Shown: piece by piece, positions 55,001-63,064 of the stretch
Layout: each line of letters starts with the position of its first letter
How positions within the stretch are numbered: the stretch's first letter is position 1
Assembly (NCBI RefSeq): GCF_004123845.1
Contig: NZ_NBDP01000023.1
Coordinates: 124,001-188,000 of the forward strand
DNA length: 64,000 nucleotides
Reading direction: 5' to 3'
DNA from: Allobosea sp. Tri-44
GTDB taxonomy: Bacteria; Pseudomonadota; Alphaproteobacteria; Rhizobiales; Beijerinckiaceae
Program-made: the position numbers and the translations under genes
Notes under the pieces: generated by a model
The model's database searches: none
What the model was told of the DNA's origin: nothing
Seen by the model: only the letters and a program-made list of their open reading frames with translations

Positions 55001-55550
55001 TCAGGCCGCGCCGGCCTTCGAGCACGATATCCCGGGGTATATCGATGGCGATCTGGCCGATCGCGAGCAGCTTGCCGCCTTGCAGGGAATCCAGGTCGAT
55101 CTCGACCGGCTCGATCCGCCACTCCGGCTGTGAGGCACCGGCGAGCGCCGCGACCTTGAGGAGGCGCCGCGGCGAGGCGCGGGTGCCGCTCGCCGTCTCG
55201 ACGATGGTGGAGAAGGCGATTTCCAGGCTGGCGTCGCTATCGGCATCGGCCTGGGCCCGGTGGTTCGCCACGGCGCGCATCACCGCGTCGCGGCGTAAGG
55301 CGAGCACCAGGCGCTCGCCGGCCCGGATCGCGGCCTTGTCGAGCAGGCTATTGCCTTGCAGCCAGCCGATATCGATGCCGCTGGCGAGGCTGGGCGCATG
55401 CGAGACCAGCGAGACCGTCACCGCCTTGACCATGTCCTCCGGCGCCTCGAAGGCGAGGAGGTCGATCAATTCGCCGCTGCGGTCGAGCGCGATGGTCGCG
55501 GCAAAGCTCCCCAGCCGGGTCTCGAGGTTGTAGCAGGGCAAGCTGGTCAT
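52011..55550 (-). CDS. Hsp70/actin-fold ATPase protein, possibly SrfB-like
   Basis: A 1179-residue cytoplasmic protein. Residues 1-465 are strand-rich and unrecognised. From about 466 an actin/Hsp70-type ATPase is visible: phosphate-1 loop ICIDLGASATS (468-478), a segment ILVSCPSGIGDE with downstream helices, phosphate-2 loop LDIGGGTSDVAL (about 740-751), and an adenosine-type motif VPTGRAALWP (about 965). The layout recalls the SrfB virulence-factor family and DnaK/FtsA/ParM-type proteins. It overlaps the next upstream gene by 4 bp and is co-oriented with the PBP and SEDS genes. ATP-driven assembly or remodelling at the membrane is a reasonable inference. Confidence 0.75.
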   Translation of the reverse strand: MTSLPCYNLETRLGSFAATIALDRSGELIDLLAFEAPEDMVKAVTVSLVSHAPSLASGIDIGWLQGNSLLDKAAIRAGERLVLALRRDAVMRAVANHRAQADADSDASLEIAFSTIVETASGTRASPRRLLKVAALAGASQPEWRIEPVEIDLDSLQGGKLLAIGQIAIDIPRDIVLEGRRGLTIEASCFGIKAQHLSLGVAAPMDHSVSLRRFPDTGTATSRHLIWLADAPALAGQEVRLDVTLTRDAVLDFVDETIQANPRAPLQARLTAKLGGWVGQDGAGHDPDGPAKPWSTALEARSVPIRSQNRGEVALTIAGQHFTCPLGGTAQLDITSGLNAEVDPDDETSIVRCDGLVIDLRRWPLTRTAPLTVEVTSRMGESEIAEPPTPFPLEIVREGDFGRRGRAVVPMQNLTSTLSRAVRTSGANVLRGEITISLAIKSGDEGGKAFAQASLPLRYSRRVHRLPICIDLGASATSIWSGAPRAAGRATEIRPLALGTWLAAHVDPRHGEAALQDAGAAPLIPSHVGLDSGNNLRADHAPHSLPDLALIGTDRVSVARRLKAFARRYDVSAPAPPPQPGLPEGGKRIDSLKHALTSGAVSLTLNEQVHRYDAATDRVVATNTVEIAPLVADVLDELVDLYVLRLGEDRLRVEDHAPPPVVPRILVSCPSGIGDEIASRYRAALELFSQRLERLFPGTTSFPDAAVTVPEAVAAARYVASLPEVRAAVPDQGEALLITLDIGGGTSDVALANLRRDGDRLNHSTLATFGLPVGGDLIDEALTGIAAMLIDRAMEGQDAHWQPAFAEASLARAIQREDAAALAARSWLRNAVKQAKARLTNRLSEKAQTSGTRYRWDADAADETFDLILAELRPDGGPAGLYVAQNEPKLAEAASRPGLRLVLDSPDKAGTRRLVLKLSRAALEKGAGEASQRLTEIGAVLGGMLPRLARAAGPNPVRRPTVIMVPTGRAALWPPIFEAIAAEAEASRAAFPFERPFSPAAMKKAVIAGAAILGIEGDMAGSTVQHKNPLGIAAMAVQMRDLGATGLRTEFAAERIHYLGYDIASGARVHAEHDEAAPSLGGRANLGRRFQFVRTIPGLDPQGKALSRLRPLLGGQDPMVLLEGDSIVEAHREGLDGFGVCEIISEVLSPSSRKVTVVAANEGWEACWRIEHDRVSRIY

Positions 55551-57901
55551 GCGTCCTGCCTCGAAGCGGTGGCCGCGGCGTCGCCTGCAAGCGAAACGCC
55601 CCAGTGATGATCGAGATCGGTCAAGGCGGCGGCCGCGGCGAGATAGCGTGGCAGCATGTCGCCTGCACCGGCCCTGAGCCGGCGATAGGCCGCGCCGAAG
55701 CCGGTATCCTGGGGATCGGCGAGCGCGCGGGCAGCGAAGGGTATCTCTGCGAAGGCGGCGTCGGCTTCGCGCAGCACCATCTGCGCCAACAGCAGCCGGC
55801 TATAACTTTCGAGTGTCGCGCGCAGGGCCTGGCCGCGACCCGTCGCTTCGCCTGCGGGGCCGAGCAAGGCATCGATCTGTGCCGAGAGGCCGGCCAGAGC
55901 CGGAGCGAGGCTCTCGACATGCGCCAGAGAGCCGGCGAAATGGCGGCTCGTCGCCGTGAGACGCTCGGCGCCGCGCACGGGATCGCCGCCGCGATGGGCT
56001 CGTGCGGCGAGGTCCGGATACCCGGCCACCTGTTCCCAGCCCCGAATGAGATCGGCGGCCGCGAGTGCCTGTTCCACCTCGCGTCGCAAGCCGGCGAAAT
56101 GGCCATGCAGCAGGACGATCTCGCCCGGCGTCAATTCGCCGAGCCGCCGGGCCAGTTCGTCGGTGATCGCTGCCGGCTGGCTCGCCCGCTGCGCTGCCTC
56201 GGCGAGTTCGCTGCGCATGCGTGCAACCGCTTCGAGGCCTGGTGCGGGCTGCCGTTGCGGCTGCCGCCGCAGGTCGAGCAGCAAGGCGTCGAGCGGCGAG
56301 AGCCGGCGCTGACCGCTGCGCGTGGCGGCATCCGCTACGGCCTGCTCGACTTCGGTTGCGAGGCCGGTGTCGAGCCAGCTCTGATGAGCGCTCGCGGCGA
56401 CATCGTGCAGCAGGCGCATCGCCCGCCGATCGTGGCCGGCCAGCGCCATCGCCTCGCGGGCGAGCACTTGTGGGAGATTGGGGTCCTCATACCAGGCGAG
56501 CAAACGCTCCAGCCTGGCTTCGTCCTGAGGCGAACCGGCTAGAGGCAGGGCGAGGCGCACGGCGCAAGCACGCCGCGCGAGCTGCGGCTGCGTCATCGCG
56601 CGCAGCAGCATGGCGATCTGCTCGTCGAGCGAGCGGTCGCCGAGCTCGTCCGTCCTTGCCGGATCAATGCCTGCAGTCGCCGCGAGCGCGTCGAGCAGGC
56701 TTGCCGGCGCGGCGTCCTTGGCCCGCGCATCGAGCCGCGCGAGCGGCCCGGCAGGCGCTTGCGTCGCGCGTCCGGATATCTCGTCGAGCGCAGTGCCGAG
56801 GCGTGCCGGTCGCAGCGCGCTGGTGGCGCGCCACAACCCATCGGCAAGCCGGCCTGCGGCGAGAGCAAGATCATCATGCAGCGGCACGATGGCGCCGGCC
56901 TCTGCGACGACCAGGGCGTTGCCGCCGCTTGTGCCGAGCGTCAGCCCGGTCGCGGTCGAGGCGGCATAGCCCTGGCGGTGCGAGGTGACGGCGAAGGCCC
57001 CGTCCTGCCAGCGCAGCGTCATCGGCGCACCGCTGATCGCCTCGCCTTCGCCAGTCCAGGTCAGCTGGCGGCGCGGTGCGGCGAAGACGATGATCTCGTC
57101 ACCCTCAATCCAATCGGGCAGAGCGATACCGGCGCTGCCGTCGGGCTGGGCCTGCGGGCGCAGCAGGCGAAAGCCACGGCGCAGCGCGGCAAGACGGCCG
57201 AGGCCGGTCGCATCGAGGTCGCGCTGGTCGGTGAGCGAGGCGGCGAGCAGGTCGAGCTCGGCTTCGATGGCAAGCCGGAGTTCCTGGTCGATCTGGCCCA
57301 GAGCCTGCCTGGCCTCGCGCATCGCCGCGGGGAGATGCGCAACCAGAAGCCCTTCGGGCGCAGCCTGCGCATCGTCGCCGCTGAAGGAGAGCGTCAATCC
57401 TTCCGCCGAGCCGCTACGGATCGCGGCCATCCGGGTCAGGGCGGCCCGCTCGTCCTCGGGGTTGAGGAAGGGGCCGACCAGCAGGCGAAAGCCTTCGGCC
57501 TCCGAGCCACTGGCTTGGTTGAAGCCCGAGGCCAGGACTGCGGTCTGTGCCTGTTCGCCGGCCGGCTCATCCTGCAGTGCGAGCATACCGTCAGCGTCGC
57601 GGTGCGCCTGCACGAGCGAAAGGCCGAGCGAGCGCCGGTCGGCTTCGGAGAGCGAGAGCTTTTCGTCGAGCTGGACGGGGATCGTGGTCAGCCGGCCATC
57701 CAGGTTGAGCGTCACGGCATGGAGGGCCCGGCTTCCCGCCGGCAGCCTGCCGTAGAGCGGCGCGGTTCCCGCATCGGCGGCGGCGAGCAGGCTGATGCGT
57801 CCCCCGGCCTCCTCGGCTGCCAGGAAACGGATCGGAGCGCTTTGTCGCCAGATCGCGGCGACATGGCGCGACCCGTCCCAGATGATGGCGACAGGCGCCA
57901 T
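55547..57901 (-). CDS. large unrecognised partner of the actin-fold ATPase
   Basis: A 784-residue soluble protein, first gene of the operon. The N-terminal 90 residues are strand-rich (MAPVAIIWDGSRHVAAIW); most of the rest is alpha-helical with heptad-like Leu/Ala patterns (for example RLAALRRGFRLL, LLLAQMVLREADAAFAEI). No P-loop is seen, which argues against a direct SrfC assignment. Start choice is uncertain: ATG at 57901 (used), GTG at 57913 with GGAG upstream, or ATG at 57994. The 4-bp overlap with the ATPase gene suggests the two form a complex. Confidence 0.6.
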   Translation of the reverse strand: MAPVAIIWDGSRHVAAIWRQSAPIRFLAAEEAGGRISLLAAADAGTAPLYGRLPAGSRALHAVTLNLDGRLTTIPVQLDEKLSLSEADRRSLGLSLVQAHRDADGMLALQDEPAGEQAQTAVLASGFNQASGSEAEGFRLLVGPFLNPEDERAALTRMAAIRSGSAEGLTLSFSGDDAQAAPEGLLVAHLPAAMREARQALGQIDQELRLAIEAELDLLAASLTDQRDLDATGLGRLAALRRGFRLLRPQAQPDGSAGIALPDWIEGDEIIVFAAPRRQLTWTGEGEAISGAPMTLRWQDGAFAVTSHRQGYAASTATGLTLGTSGGNALVVAEAGAIVPLHDDLALAAGRLADGLWRATSALRPARLGTALDEISGRATQAPAGPLARLDARAKDAAPASLLDALAATAGIDPARTDELGDRSLDEQIAMLLRAMTQPQLARRACAVRLALPLAGSPQDEARLERLLAWYEDPNLPQVLAREAMALAGHDRRAMRLLHDVAASAHQSWLDTGLATEVEQAVADAATRSGQRRLSPLDALLLDLRRQPQRQPAPGLEAVARMRSELAEAAQRASQPAAITDELARRLGELTPGEIVLLHGHFAGLRREVEQALAAADLIRGWEQVAGYPDLAARAHRGGDPVRGAERLTATSRHFAGSLAHVESLAPALAGLSAQIDALLGPAGEATGRGQALRATLESYSRLLLAQMVLREADAAFAEIPFAARALADPQDTGFGAAYRRLRAGAGDMLPRYLAAAAALTDLDHHWGVSLAGDAAATASRQDA

Positions 57902-58116
57902 TGAGGAAGTCACGAAAACAGGCTCCGGGAAAGACGAATGAGGCGTGATGACGCGAGGCGACCTTGCGCGATGGTCCGGCGTCTTGCAAGACATGCTCCG
58001 GTCCCCACTTTCGTTGTGCGGGCCTGATCTTGCGGCCGGCTGGCCGCGACTTTCGAGACCTGCCGGACCGGCTTGCCGGGAACGGCGGCACGGGCACTGA
58101 AACGGAGCGAGATGCG

Positions 58117-58692
58117 ATGACGGCGGAATCGGTTTGCTTTGCCGCCTTGCCGGCCGCCTTGCCGGTCACATTCGCCCAGGCCAGTGCCGGCGAGGATGTC
58201 GCGACCCGCACGCTGGCGCTGTCGGATTCCTTGGACGGGTCGCCGCGCATGATTGCGGCGAGCTTTCTCGCACCCCGTCTGCTGCCGCGCCTGTTCCGTG
58301 AGCCGGCTCAGGCCGCTTCGGCGGCGCAGGCGGCGCTGACGGATGCCGAGCGGCTGATCGTCCTGTTGCCTGCCGGCCGCTATGACGATGGCGTCTGGGC
58401 CCCGATCATCGAGCGCATCCTGCTCGGCCTCGACGCAGCTGCGGCGCGTCCGCGTGAGATCGCTTTCGCCTGGAGCGGGCTCGAGCCCTTCCTGGCTCCG
58501 TTCGGCCGCCGTGCGCAGGATGTCTGGAGCGATCCGCGCCTCGTCCCGGCGCTGCTCGGCGTGCTGGAACGCTCCGCTCGTTCGCTCACCACTGTGCTCG
58601 ATGCCGCCAGCGGCATCCGTCGCGGCCTGATCCGATTCGAGACTGCCCGCGAAGGGGCAGGGCCGGCGCAGGCAACGCTCGCGCTGGCCTGA
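58117..58692 (+). CDS. unrecognised 191-residue protein divergent from the operon
   Basis: A soluble, Ala/Leu/Arg-rich protein with mixed alpha/beta character (ALTDAERLIVLLPAGRYDDGVW, PIIERILLGLDAAAARPREIAFAWSG). It is not recognised; no signal peptide. GGAG lies 8 nt before the ATG at 58117. It is divergently placed 215 bp from the first gene of the minus-strand operon and ends 16 bp from the next convergent gene. A regulatory or accessory link to the operon is possible from position only. Confidence 0.6.
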   Translation: MTAESVCFAALPAALPVTFAQASAGEDVATRTLALSDSLDGSPRMIAASFLAPRLLPRLFREPAQAASAAQAALTDAERLIVLLPAGRYDDGVWAPIIERILLGLDAAAARPREIAFAWSGLEPFLAPFGRRAQDVWSDPRLVPALLGVLERSARSLTTVLDAASGIRRGLIRFETAREGAGPAQATLALA

Positions 58693-58708
58693 CCGCATAG
58701 GCAGGCGA

Positions 58709-60535
58709 CTACTTCCAGACCAGGGCGTTGGCGAGGTCGCGCCGGCCGCATTCCAGCGACATGGCGTTGACGGCGGCGCGGTAGCCCTGCAGCGAGTAGA
58801 CGACATGAGCCGGGCGCCCCTCGGGCGTGGTGCCGCTGATCTCCAGAGTCGTGCCCCTGTTATAGCCGGCGACCGCGTCCATATCGAGGATCGGCTGGCC
58901 GTTCGAGCCTTGCTTCATCGGGCGGATGAAGTTGCCGGCAGCGGTCGGGGTGGCATGGAGCCGGCGCATCGCGCTGCCTTCGTTGATCACCGCCTCGAAG
59001 GGCGCCCCGGGCTTGTAATAGCGCTTGTCCTCGATCAGGTGCTGGAGATCGGCATTCCCGCCGCTGCTGGCCTGCAGCAGGATGAAGGGCGCCTGTTCGC
59101 GCCAATAGCGCGGTGTTGCCTCCTGCGCTGCGGTATAGGCAAAGCAGGTGCGCTGGCCGGTGCGCGGATCCTCGGAGACACTGGCGTACCAGTCCTGGAA
59201 GCGGCGCAGCAGCCTGCCGGGCGCTTCGGGCACGAGCATGTCCTTGGTGTCGACCGCACGGGCCCGCAGCTGGAAGTCCTGCGCGACGGGGCCGGCGCTG
59301 CCGACCCGGATCGTGTATTCGCCGGCGCCGAGCTTGTAGCGCCGCAGGTTCGGGCGGCTCGGATTGGCGATGTGGATGGTCTTCATCGGGGTGTTGTTGC
59401 GGCCGAGCACGTCGACAGGCACGGTCGGGTGCGGCCCACGGACGCTGCCGGTCGGAATATCGACCTCGACATAGGATTCCTGCACGACCAGGAAGGGGTA
59501 TTGCTGCAAGGCCCGGCCACCTTCGATACGGGCATTGATCCGCATCGGTGTCTGGTCGAGCCGCGGCGTCTGAGCCGTCGGGCCGAGCGCGGCCCATTGC
59601 TGCATCGTCGGCAACTCGTCGAGCGTGACCAGCCCGTCCTCGGAGACCGGAGTCGTATTCCGGCGGTTGACACTGACCGAGATCCGATAGCCCAGCGGGC
59701 GCGGGTCGACGGTGACCATGCCATCCCAGCGCTTGTCCTCGGCGCCGGCGGGGTCGTGAGCGATCACGAGCGTGACATGGCGTTCGGCCCGGATCTTGGT
59801 TTCCCTCTCCTCGGCGTTCTGCTTGCTCAGCGCGCGCCGCAGCTTGTCGGAGAAGAATTCCTGCCAGCCGGGGCTGACGGGCAAGCCGCTCAGCATCCTG
59901 ACCGAGAGCGTGACGGGGTTGGAGGTGTCGACCGAGGCCGCCCAGACGCCGGCGGCGACCCGGTTGAAGAGCTCGTCGGTCGAGCTGTACTCCTCACCGA
60001 TGAAATCCTGCGAGACGGTGAACGGGTCGAGGCTCGGCGAGCAACTCTCATAGCCGTTCCAGCCATGCGCCGACAGGTTGAAGCGCGCCGCGGCGCCGAC
60101 CTTCTGACCCGACGCCCGGACTTCGATCTGGATCTTGGCGAGCTGTTCCTTGCTGTTGCCCGCCATCGGGCTGTCGAGCACCCCGGTGTCGACGATGCCC
60201 TTGATCGGGTCGATGTCGAGCCAGGGCGCCATCGAGACGCCAGGGATGTTCGAGAACGCAGCCCGGATCTGCTGCATGATGTTGTTGCCCTGGTCGGTCG
60301 TGAAGGCGTCGCGGGTCGCAGGGCGCGAGGCGATGCCGATGGCGACCGGCAGCTTGAGCTGCGGGCATTGCTGCTGGATGCGCTGCCAGAGGAGCTGGGC
60401 GGCGGAGCCGAACGGGTTGTACGGGTCGAACCCGGCCATCATCTGCGTCTGCGCGGTAGCCGCTACCGGCGATGCCGCCGTAAGGCAGGCAACCGTCAGG
60501 CAAAGGGCTCGTTTGGTCAGCGCTCGCGCAATCAT
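58709..60535 (-). CDS. large exported protein with IalB-like C-terminus
   Basis: A 608-residue protein with a Sec signal peptide (cleavage near ATAQ, residue 26-29). The body (about 30-450) is not recognised. The C-terminal 130 residues (RYYKPGAPFEAVI, DMDAVAGYNRGTTLEISG, VVYSLQGYRAAVNAMSLECG) resemble the invasion-associated locus B (IalB) domain found in many rhizobial exported proteins. A periplasmic location is expected. It follows the glycine-zipper lipoprotein by 68 bp that contain a perfect 12-bp hairpin close to its start codon. Confidence 0.7.
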   Translation of the reverse strand: MIARALTKRALCLTVACLTAASPVAATAQTQMMAGFDPYNPFGSAAQLLWQRIQQQCPQLKLPVAIGIASRPATRDAFTTDQGNNIMQQIRAAFSNIPGVSMAPWLDIDPIKGIVDTGVLDSPMAGNSKEQLAKIQIEVRASGQKVGAAARFNLSAHGWNGYESCSPSLDPFTVSQDFIGEEYSSTDELFNRVAAGVWAASVDTSNPVTLSVRMLSGLPVSPGWQEFFSDKLRRALSKQNAEERETKIRAERHVTLVIAHDPAGAEDKRWDGMVTVDPRPLGYRISVSVNRRNTTPVSEDGLVTLDELPTMQQWAALGPTAQTPRLDQTPMRINARIEGGRALQQYPFLVVQESYVEVDIPTGSVRGPHPTVPVDVLGRNNTPMKTIHIANPSRPNLRRYKLGAGEYTIRVGSAGPVAQDFQLRARAVDTKDMLVPEAPGRLLRRFQDWYASVSEDPRTGQRTCFAYTAAQEATPRYWREQAPFILLQASSGGNADLQHLIEDKRYYKPGAPFEAVINEGSAMRRLHATPTAAGNFIRPMKQGSNGQPILDMDAVAGYNRGTTLEISGTTPEGRPAHVVYSLQGYRAAVNAMSLECGRRDLANALVWK

Positions 60536-60554
60536 CTCGGTTCGATACTCATGG

Positions 60555-60582
60555 GGTCCTCCCTCGCGGGCGAGGGAGGACC
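60555..60582 (-). terminator. perfect 12-bp hairpin before the IalB-like gene
   Basis: GGTCCTCCCTCG (60555-60566) and CGAGGGAGGACC (60571-60582) pair perfectly around a 4-nt loop. It lies 21 bp after the lipoprotein stop and 19 bp before the ATG of the next gene. No T run follows, so it may be an mRNA-stability or translation-control hairpin rather than a full terminator. Confidence 0.55.
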
Positions 60583-60603
60583 GGTTCTCGTTTCGCCCGC
60601 GGC

Positions 60604-61059
60604 TCAGATGCCGGAGGCCTCGTTGGTCGCCAGATTGACCTCGACCTGGTCGGTGCCGGCAGCCTTGCCTTCACGGGTCACGCTGCGCTCGACGACGCGG
60701 ATGCGCTGACCCTGGCTGTTGTTGTAGGTGCGGACGGTACGGGCGCGGACGGTGACAGCCTGGCCGCTCGAATTGCGGAAGCTCTGGACGTTCGAGCCAC
60801 CCGAGCGCGCGGCGATGTAAGCCGCCTCGCGAGCGCGCTCCTTCTCGATCGCGTCGGCGATGACGAGGCCGGCAACGCCGCCGATCAAGGCGCCGATCAG
60901 GGCACCGCGGCCGCCGCCGACTGCGCCGCCGATCAGGGCGCCGGCGCCGGCGCCCAATGCGCCACCCGCAGCGACACGCTCTTGCGACCCGGTGCAGCCG
61001 CCGAGTGCGAGGGCACCCGCGACGAGGATGGTTCCGGCCTTCATGGTCTTGGCATGCAT
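60604..61059 (-). CDS. glycine-zipper lipoprotein
   Basis: A 151-residue lipoprotein. The signal ends in the lipobox LALGGC with the lipidated Cys at residue 22. A glycine-zipper membrane segment follows (about 32-70: GALGAGAGALIGGAVGGG, GALIGALIGGVAGLVIAD) and then a basic, Asn/Arg/Val-rich C-terminal domain. Such proteins insert in the outer membrane or link it to the wall. ATG at 61059 with GGGGTGA upstream is used; ATG at 61044 is an alternative. Confidence 0.85.
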   Translation of the reverse strand: MHAKTMKAGTILVAGALALGGCTGSQERVAAGGALGAGAGALIGGAVGGGRGALIGALIGGVAGLVIADAIEKERAREAAYIAARSGGSNVQSFRNSSGQAVTVRARTVRTYNNSQGQRIRVVERSVTREGKAAGTDQVEVNLATNEASGI

Positions 61060-61424
61060 CACGTCACCCCAGTAAAGGTTGTTTCCAAAAGCCATGGCGC
61101 CTGCAATCTGGCAGCTCTTGCATCCGGTAGAGCCAGTTTCGCAAAACCCGGGCAAGACCATACGGCGCCACACCCGGCATCTCTTCCATATTGGCCATTT
61201 CTGGGCAAGAGCCAGTGCAGTTTGTGACGATTTCGACAATCTTTAAAATGTTCGCAGGCCGGAACCTGCCCTGAAAGCCAAGAAAAACCGGGACTGACGG
61301 GCTGCCGCATAGCCGCTGCTCCGGTGTGTCGGCGATCGGCGGCACGATATCTTTAAAAACCCGAGGTTCATCTTTAATGCTTTTCCGGCAGCTGTGGTTA
61401 ATTCGCCGCGGGTCCGCTGCGTCC
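61060..61424. other. 365-bp region without a convincing gene
   Basis: This stretch lies between the lipoprotein start and the P450 stop and is lower in GC than its surroundings. The short open frames across it have no recognisable product or ribosome site. It presumably contains the lipoprotein promoter. No repeat or RNA structure was identified by eye. Confidence 0.5.
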
Positions 61425-62852
61425 TCACTGCGATGAGCGACGCTCCGTCACGCGCATCGGCATCCCGTCACGTGGGCGCAGCGTGATGCGTTGGGTCGGC
61501 ATTGGCGCCTCCTCGTTCGCATAGTCGAAGCGCAGGTGCCGGAGCAGCATGGCGAGCACGATCACCGCTTCCACCATGGCGAATTGCTGGCCAATGCAGA
61601 TTCGAGGGCCAGCGCCGAACGGCAGATAGGCATAGCGCGGGATGGTCTCACGGGCCCCGGGCAGGAAACGCTCGGGCCGGAAACGGTCGGGCGCCTGCCA
61701 TAGCGTCTCGTGCCGATGCAGAAGATAGGGCGAGACCACGACCAGAGCACCCTTCGGGATCACGCAATGTCCGGCCGCGACATCGTCGGCCAGGGCCGTT
61801 CGCGACAGGGACGGGACGGGTGGATAGAGGCGCATCGCCTCCTCGATCACCGCGCGGGTGAGGGCAAGGCCCTCGCCGGACAGGGCCGCCGTTGCGAGAT
61901 CCTCACCGGCTGCATCGATCTCGGCCTCGAGCGCATCGCGTACGTCCGGTGCGAGCGAAACGAGATAGAGCGACCAGGTCAGGGCGTTTGCGGTCGTCTC
62001 GTGGCCGGCGCCGATGAAGGTGACGATGTTGGCGCCGACCTCGGCCTCGCTGAGCCCTGTGCCTGTCTCGGGGTCGCGCGCGGCGAGAAGCGCGTCGAGC
62101 AGGTCGGGCTTTTCTGGCCGCCATGCTCCACCGGCATGCAGCGCCTGCCGCTCGGCGATGATCGCCTTGACCTGCGCTTCGAAGAACGAGATCGCCGGCC
62201 GTGCCATCCAGCGACCGATCCGCGGCAGCCAGGCCGGCGCACCGAGCACGTCGAGCGGATCGATCCGCCCTTGCGTCTCGAAATAGCGGGTCAGGGCCTT
62301 GCTGAAAGCGTCGGCGTCACCGGCGATCGCGTTCGAGAACATCGTCTCGGCCAGGATGTCGTAGGTCACGCGCGTCATGTCGGTCGAGACATCGATGATG
62401 CGGCCAGGGCGCCGGCGCAGCATGCGGGCGACGGTCCGCTCGGCCGGCGCGACCATGCGTTCGGCCAGCGCCGCGACGGAGCGCGGCGTGAACAGCGGCG
62501 CCAATGTCCGCCGCGCCCGTTTCCAGGCTTCGCCCTCGGCGGTCAGCAAGCCTTCGCCGAGCCCGGGCGCCAGGATGGTGCGCTGGAGATCGTCCTTGCG
62601 GTAGTTGGCTGCGTTCTCGACGAGCACATGCCGGACGACGTCGGGATCGGAGACGACGACGCCGTAGCCGAACAGGCCCTCACCGGCGACGATCGGCTCG
62701 CGGAAATGCCGAGTGCGCCAGATCGTCAACGGGTTGCGGCGCAAGCGCAGCAGCAGTTCGAGACGGCCGAACTCGCGTTCTTCCGGCACCGGAGCCGGTG
62801 GGCGCCGCCGGCGGGCTTGCGCCGCAGGCATGGCGGCATCCGCTGTGATCAT
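61425..62852 (-). CDS. cytochrome P450
   Basis: A 475-residue heme-thiolate monooxygenase without a membrane anchor. The I-helix oxygen-binding motif AGHETT is at 282-287, the K-helix ExxR is Glu338-Arg341 (EEAMR), and the heme loop FGAGPRICIG is at 412-421 with the axial Cys419. The PPVPSLSRTALAD and PERFLPG segments are in place. The pattern is like CYP102-related or CYP110-like soluble bacterial P450s active on fatty or hydrophobic substrates, but the substrate is unknown. No ferredoxin or reductase gene is adjacent. ATG at 62831 is an alternative start. Confidence 0.94.
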   Translation of the reverse strand: MITADAAMPAAQARRRRPPAPVPEEREFGRLELLLRLRRNPLTIWRTRHFREPIVAGEGLFGYGVVVSDPDVVRHVLVENAANYRKDDLQRTILAPGLGEGLLTAEGEAWKRARRTLAPLFTPRSVAALAERMVAPAERTVARMLRRRPGRIIDVSTDMTRVTYDILAETMFSNAIAGDADAFSKALTRYFETQGRIDPLDVLGAPAWLPRIGRWMARPAISFFEAQVKAIIAERQALHAGGAWRPEKPDLLDALLAARDPETGTGLSEAEVGANIVTFIGAGHETTANALTWSLYLVSLAPDVRDALEAEIDAAGEDLATAALSGEGLALTRAVIEEAMRLYPPVPSLSRTALADDVAAGHCVIPKGALVVVSPYLLHRHETLWQAPDRFRPERFLPGARETIPRYAYLPFGAGPRICIGQQFAMVEAVIVLAMLLRHLRFDYANEEAPMPTQRITLRPRDGMPMRVTERRSSQ

Positions 62853-63064
62853 GGCTCTCTCCTCGCGGAGCCGAAATCGGCCAGGACGGACCAGCCCGAT
62901 CGGATACGGCTCTGAGAGTCACAGTCTCTTGCCGGTTTTAGGCATTCCAAAGGCGCAAGTCGCGTGCCAGCCCGTCCTGTGATTGTTGCATTGCAGAGAA
63001 TAATCCGCGCAATCTTGTGCAGTGCACAATAAGTGCTATTTTAGGCGTCCAAGGAGCCATTGAG

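Noticed and set aside
53151..55133. Plus-strand 660-codon open frame antisense to the ATPase gene
   Set aside because: Same shadow composition; the minus strand carries both phosphate loops in order.
55547..57901. Calling the 784-residue partner SrfC
   Set aside because: The position next to a possible SrfB suggested it, but no P-loop or other SrfC hallmark was visible, so it is left unnamed.
37804..61059. Reading the envelope region as a type VI secretion system
   Set aside because: OmpA domains and large cytoplasmic proteins recalled T6SS accessory genes, but no TssB/C, Hcp, VgrG, ClpV or TssM-like protein is present; PBP and SEDS motifs point to wall synthesis.
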